Of a stretch of DNA of 64,000 nucleotides, positions 62,121 through 64,000 are shown piece after piece. Under the pieces are notes generated by a model. That model saw only the letters and a list, made by a program, of their open reading frames with translations, was not told the origin of the DNA and did no database searches. The position numbers and the translations under genes are program-made. Source of the DNA: Arthrobacter sp. 35W (GTDB taxonomy: Bacteria; Actinomycetota; Actinomycetes; Actinomycetales; Micrococcaceae); NCBI RefSeq assembly GCF_000482545.1, contig NZ_KI519454.1, positions 1,550,001-1,614,000 on the forward strand. The letters are read 5' to 3'. The stretch's first letter is position 1. The number at the start of each line of letters is the position of its first letter.

Positions 62121-62513
62121 TCATCCTACGTCTTTTAAAGCATTGATGTCGCGCAAGGATTGGAGCTGTCCACGCTCACTCCTGCGGGCGACGCGCCGAA
62201 GCCGTCGCGCGGAGATCCGGGCGTCCTTGGCAGCAACGTAATCATCCTTCATTTGCTCAGGCGACGCAAAAACCGCCGAGCCAGGTGACGGTGTCCCGCC
62301 ATGTTCGGCAGCGGTTTTCTCCGCCGCACGCCGCAGGGCTTCAAGTTCCCCTGCCCTGGCCCGTTGATAGGCGCCCAATTGCGCACCAGCGTCCTCGAAC
62401 GCCGAGAGTGTGCGCATCATGCGCCGCCACAGCCAGAGCCCCAGCAGGGCGATGTAGACCAGGGACAGCGCTGTGAGTGCTATCCAAATGACTATCCACG
62501 ACCACCAAGGCAT
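62121..62513 (-). CDS. hypothetical membrane-anchored coiled-coil protein
   Basis: 130 residues. One N-terminal membrane helix (WWSWIVIWIALTALSLVYIA), a second weaker part of the same stretch, then a basic helical cytoplasmic region with heptad character (AYQRARAGELEALRRAAEKT, ARRLRRVARRSERGQLQSLR). No family known to me. It lies between pafBC and tatA on one strand with 9 and 21 bp gaps, so it belongs to the same operon. Confidence 0.78.
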   Translation of the reverse strand: MPWWSWIVIWIALTALSLVYIALLGLWLWRRMMRTLSAFEDAGAQLGAYQRARAGELEALRRAAEKTAAEHGGTPSPGSAVFASPEQMKDDYVAAKDARISARRLRRVARRSERGQLQSLRDINALKDVG

Positions 62514-62522
62514 TGTGACAGT

Positions 62523-64000
62523 CTAACTGCCGGTTCCTGGTGCGGCGTCCTGGCCCGCCGTGCCCTCTGTGCCGGCATCCAGTGGCCGCGCGGCGTAGCC
62601 GGCAAGCGCTTCCCCAAGCCACGCGTCCACCGCATCCACGACGGCCGGCGGAGAGGCCACACGGCCGCCGCCGCCGAGCTGGGCCACGAGGGCGGCTATC
62701 ACGGGCGGACGCGAGGTGCGGATGCGCACGGCCGTGCCGCCGCCGGCCAACGGCGCGACGGCGTCCGCCGAATAGGCGTCGGCCACCCAGGCTGCGCGCC
62801 GGGCCAGGACCAACACCACCTCGACATCGTCGCTGGAGGGCGTGAACAGCCGCGAGGGCACCGGGCCGTCCAGGGCCACACCGCGGTCCGGTGCCTGCTC
62901 CCCCGTGGCCGCCAGCGCCGTGATGCCGCTGAGCCGGAAGGTCCGCTGGCCCTCGGCCAGGCGGCACCAGGCCTGGACGTACCAGCGCGAGTCCACGGAG
63001 AACACCCGCAGCGGCTCGATGGTGCGCTCGGTGGGCGCCGCGCCGTCGTCCTTCACGTAGGTGATGTGGGCGCAGCCGTGCGTGCGCACCAGCTCCTGCA
63101 GCGTGGTGATGGTCTCCAGCGGCGCATCCGCGGTGATCCGGGCCTCAACGGCGTTGGCCAGCCAGGCCTGGTCGCCGGCTATCGCCAGGACGTCCGCCTG
63201 CACCTTGTCCAGCACGGCGCCGCCGTCGGCGCTGGGCAGGGACCGCAGGGCCGCCAGCCCCACCAGCACCGCGCACGCTTCCTCCTGGGTGAGCCGCAGC
63301 GGCCGCGTCAGTTCCTGGGGGTCGAGGATGAAGACCACCCCGTCCTCCCAGCCGACGTCGATCAGATCGCCGTGGTAGCCGCCGGGCAGCCCGCAGACCG
63401 AGAGCAGGCCGAGGTCCGCCTCCAGCTCCGCGGCGGTGATGCCGAATTCGGTGGCCACGGAAGCGGCCTCGATGCCCGGGTTCTGCAGCAAGTACGGGAC
63501 CATGTCCAGCAGTCTGCGCAGGCGGTCCTCGGTGCTCGCCCGGGATCTGGCCGGCGCCGGCTTGCCGGGAAACGCGAAGTCCACCAGCGCACCTGCTGCG
63601 GCCTCGGCCGCGCCCGTGAGCCGGTCCAGAACATCGCTGCGGAGCTGTTCCGGCGCGACGACGACGGCGGCCGGCCCCAACGCGGCGAGGGTCGCTGCCA
63701 TCAGCTCCGGCTCGCGGTAGTGCAGTGTCAACCGGTCCCAGCCCGGCGCCGGGGCGGGCGCCACAACGGCGTCTTCACGAAGCCGTGCGGCGGTGCCCTC
63801 GGCAACGTCCACGATGGCCGTGGATTCGGTGCCGGTGCCCAGCGCGTCAAGGACCGTGGCAATGTCAAAGTCCTCGGGGCGGGCAAAGGTGGTCTTGGCG
63901 TCGACCTCGACGTCGCTGGTGATCCGCGAGAGGCGGAAGAGGCGCTGGCCGCCCGTGGGGATGTCGCGGCCGCTCAGGTACCACTGGCCGTACTTGTTGC
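62523..64000 (-). CDS. pafBC: PafB-PafC fusion, WYL-domain regulator of the DNA-damage response (5' end missing)
   Basis: The frame is open to the window edge; 491 codons are visible. The first visible residues (KYGQWYLSGRDIPTGGQRLF) belong to the WYL domain of a PafB-like half. A second, PafC-like half follows with its own HTH (RLRRLLDMVPYLLQNPGIEA, ASVATEFGITAAELEADLGL) and WYL domain (TIEPLRVFSVDSRWYVQAWC). Fused PafBC is known from Arthrobacter. It activates the LexA/RecA-independent mitomycin-type DNA damage response. It leads the tatA-tatC-helY block. Confidence 0.92.
   Translation of the reverse strand, partial: NKYGQWYLSGRDIPTGGQRLFRLSRITSDVEVDAKTTFARPEDFDIATVLDALGTGTESTAIVDVAEGTAARLREDAVVAPAPAPGWDRLTLHYREPELMAATLAALGPAAVVVAPEQLRSDVLDRLTGAAEAAAGALVDFAFPGKPAPARSRASTEDRLRRLLDMVPYLLQNPGIEAASVATEFGITAAELEADLGLLSVCGLPGGYHGDLIDVGWEDGVVFILDPQELTRPLRLTQEEACAVLVGLAALRSLPSADGGAVLDKVQADVLAIAGDQAWLANAVEARITADAPLETITTLQELVRTHGCAHITYVKDDGAAPTERTIEPLRVFSVDSRWYVQAWCRLAEGQRTFRLSGITALAATGEQAPDRGVALDGPVPSRLFTPSSDDVEVVLVLARRAAWVADAYSADAVAPLAGGGTAVRIRTSRPPVIAALVAQLGGGGRVASPPAVVDAVDAWLGEALAGYAARPLDAGTEGTAGQDAAPGTGS

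Overview
The window is high-GC DNA from an actinobacterium, most likely of the Arthrobacter group (Micrococcaceae). The evidence is rbpA, the pafBC-tatA-tatC-helY order with PafB and PafC fused into one protein, GTG/TTG starts, hairpin terminators without T-tracts, and many ABC-sugar/LacI genes. I see no tRNA, rRNA or CRISPR array.

Layout. 1-10.5 kb: a 5'-truncated DUF4153-like membrane protein; a two-gene metal unit (Tat-exported NirK-like multicopper oxidase and a ZIP transporter with an extra N-terminal domain) behind a DtxR/MntR-like palindrome; a methyltransferase divergent from an XRE-cupin regulator whose start codon lies inside a palindrome; and a TetR regulator with three reductases (OYE, SDR, quinone reductase) that share an operator-like motif. 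10.8-18.6 kb: a LacI-controlled alpha-galactoside locus (ABC importer, GH32-like beta-propeller enzyme, GH36 alpha-galactosidase). 18.6-24.5 kb: YdeI-like and VOC proteins, a large AfsR/BTAD-type regulator and a berberine-bridge-type FAD oxidoreductase.

24.5-41.2 kb is an accessory and decay zone. It holds a truncated gene duplication, a dead IS256-family insertion sequence with both ends, an archaeal/eukaryotic-type prolyl-tRNA synthetase, a broken Tn3-family transposase with one end, a DHFR/RibD-like 3' remnant at that Tn3 end, several small accessory enzymes (VOC, HAD, phosphatase, P-loop kinase-like), and an aminoglycoside-phosphotransferase-like gene cut by an in-frame TAG. Inside it lies a gene-poor 1.1 kb stretch carrying a 28-bp sequence (39653-39680) that matches the actinobacterial dif site, the XerCD target for chromosome dimer resolution. 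About 190 bp further on is a tight cluster of six AGTTTAT/ATAAACT elements. I infer that the window spans the replication terminus.

41.2-64 kb looks like core chromosome: a large secreted multi-domain glycosidase, MFS transporter, peptide deformylase, S9 peptidase, RlmA-type rRNA methyltransferase, a divergent YczE-MocR pair, NfeD-stomatin pair, rbpA, polyprenol-phosphate-mannose synthase, an amidohydrolase, and the helY-tatC-tatA-pafBC block. The last block reads on the minus strand, as expected for leading-strand genes on the right-hand side of dif.
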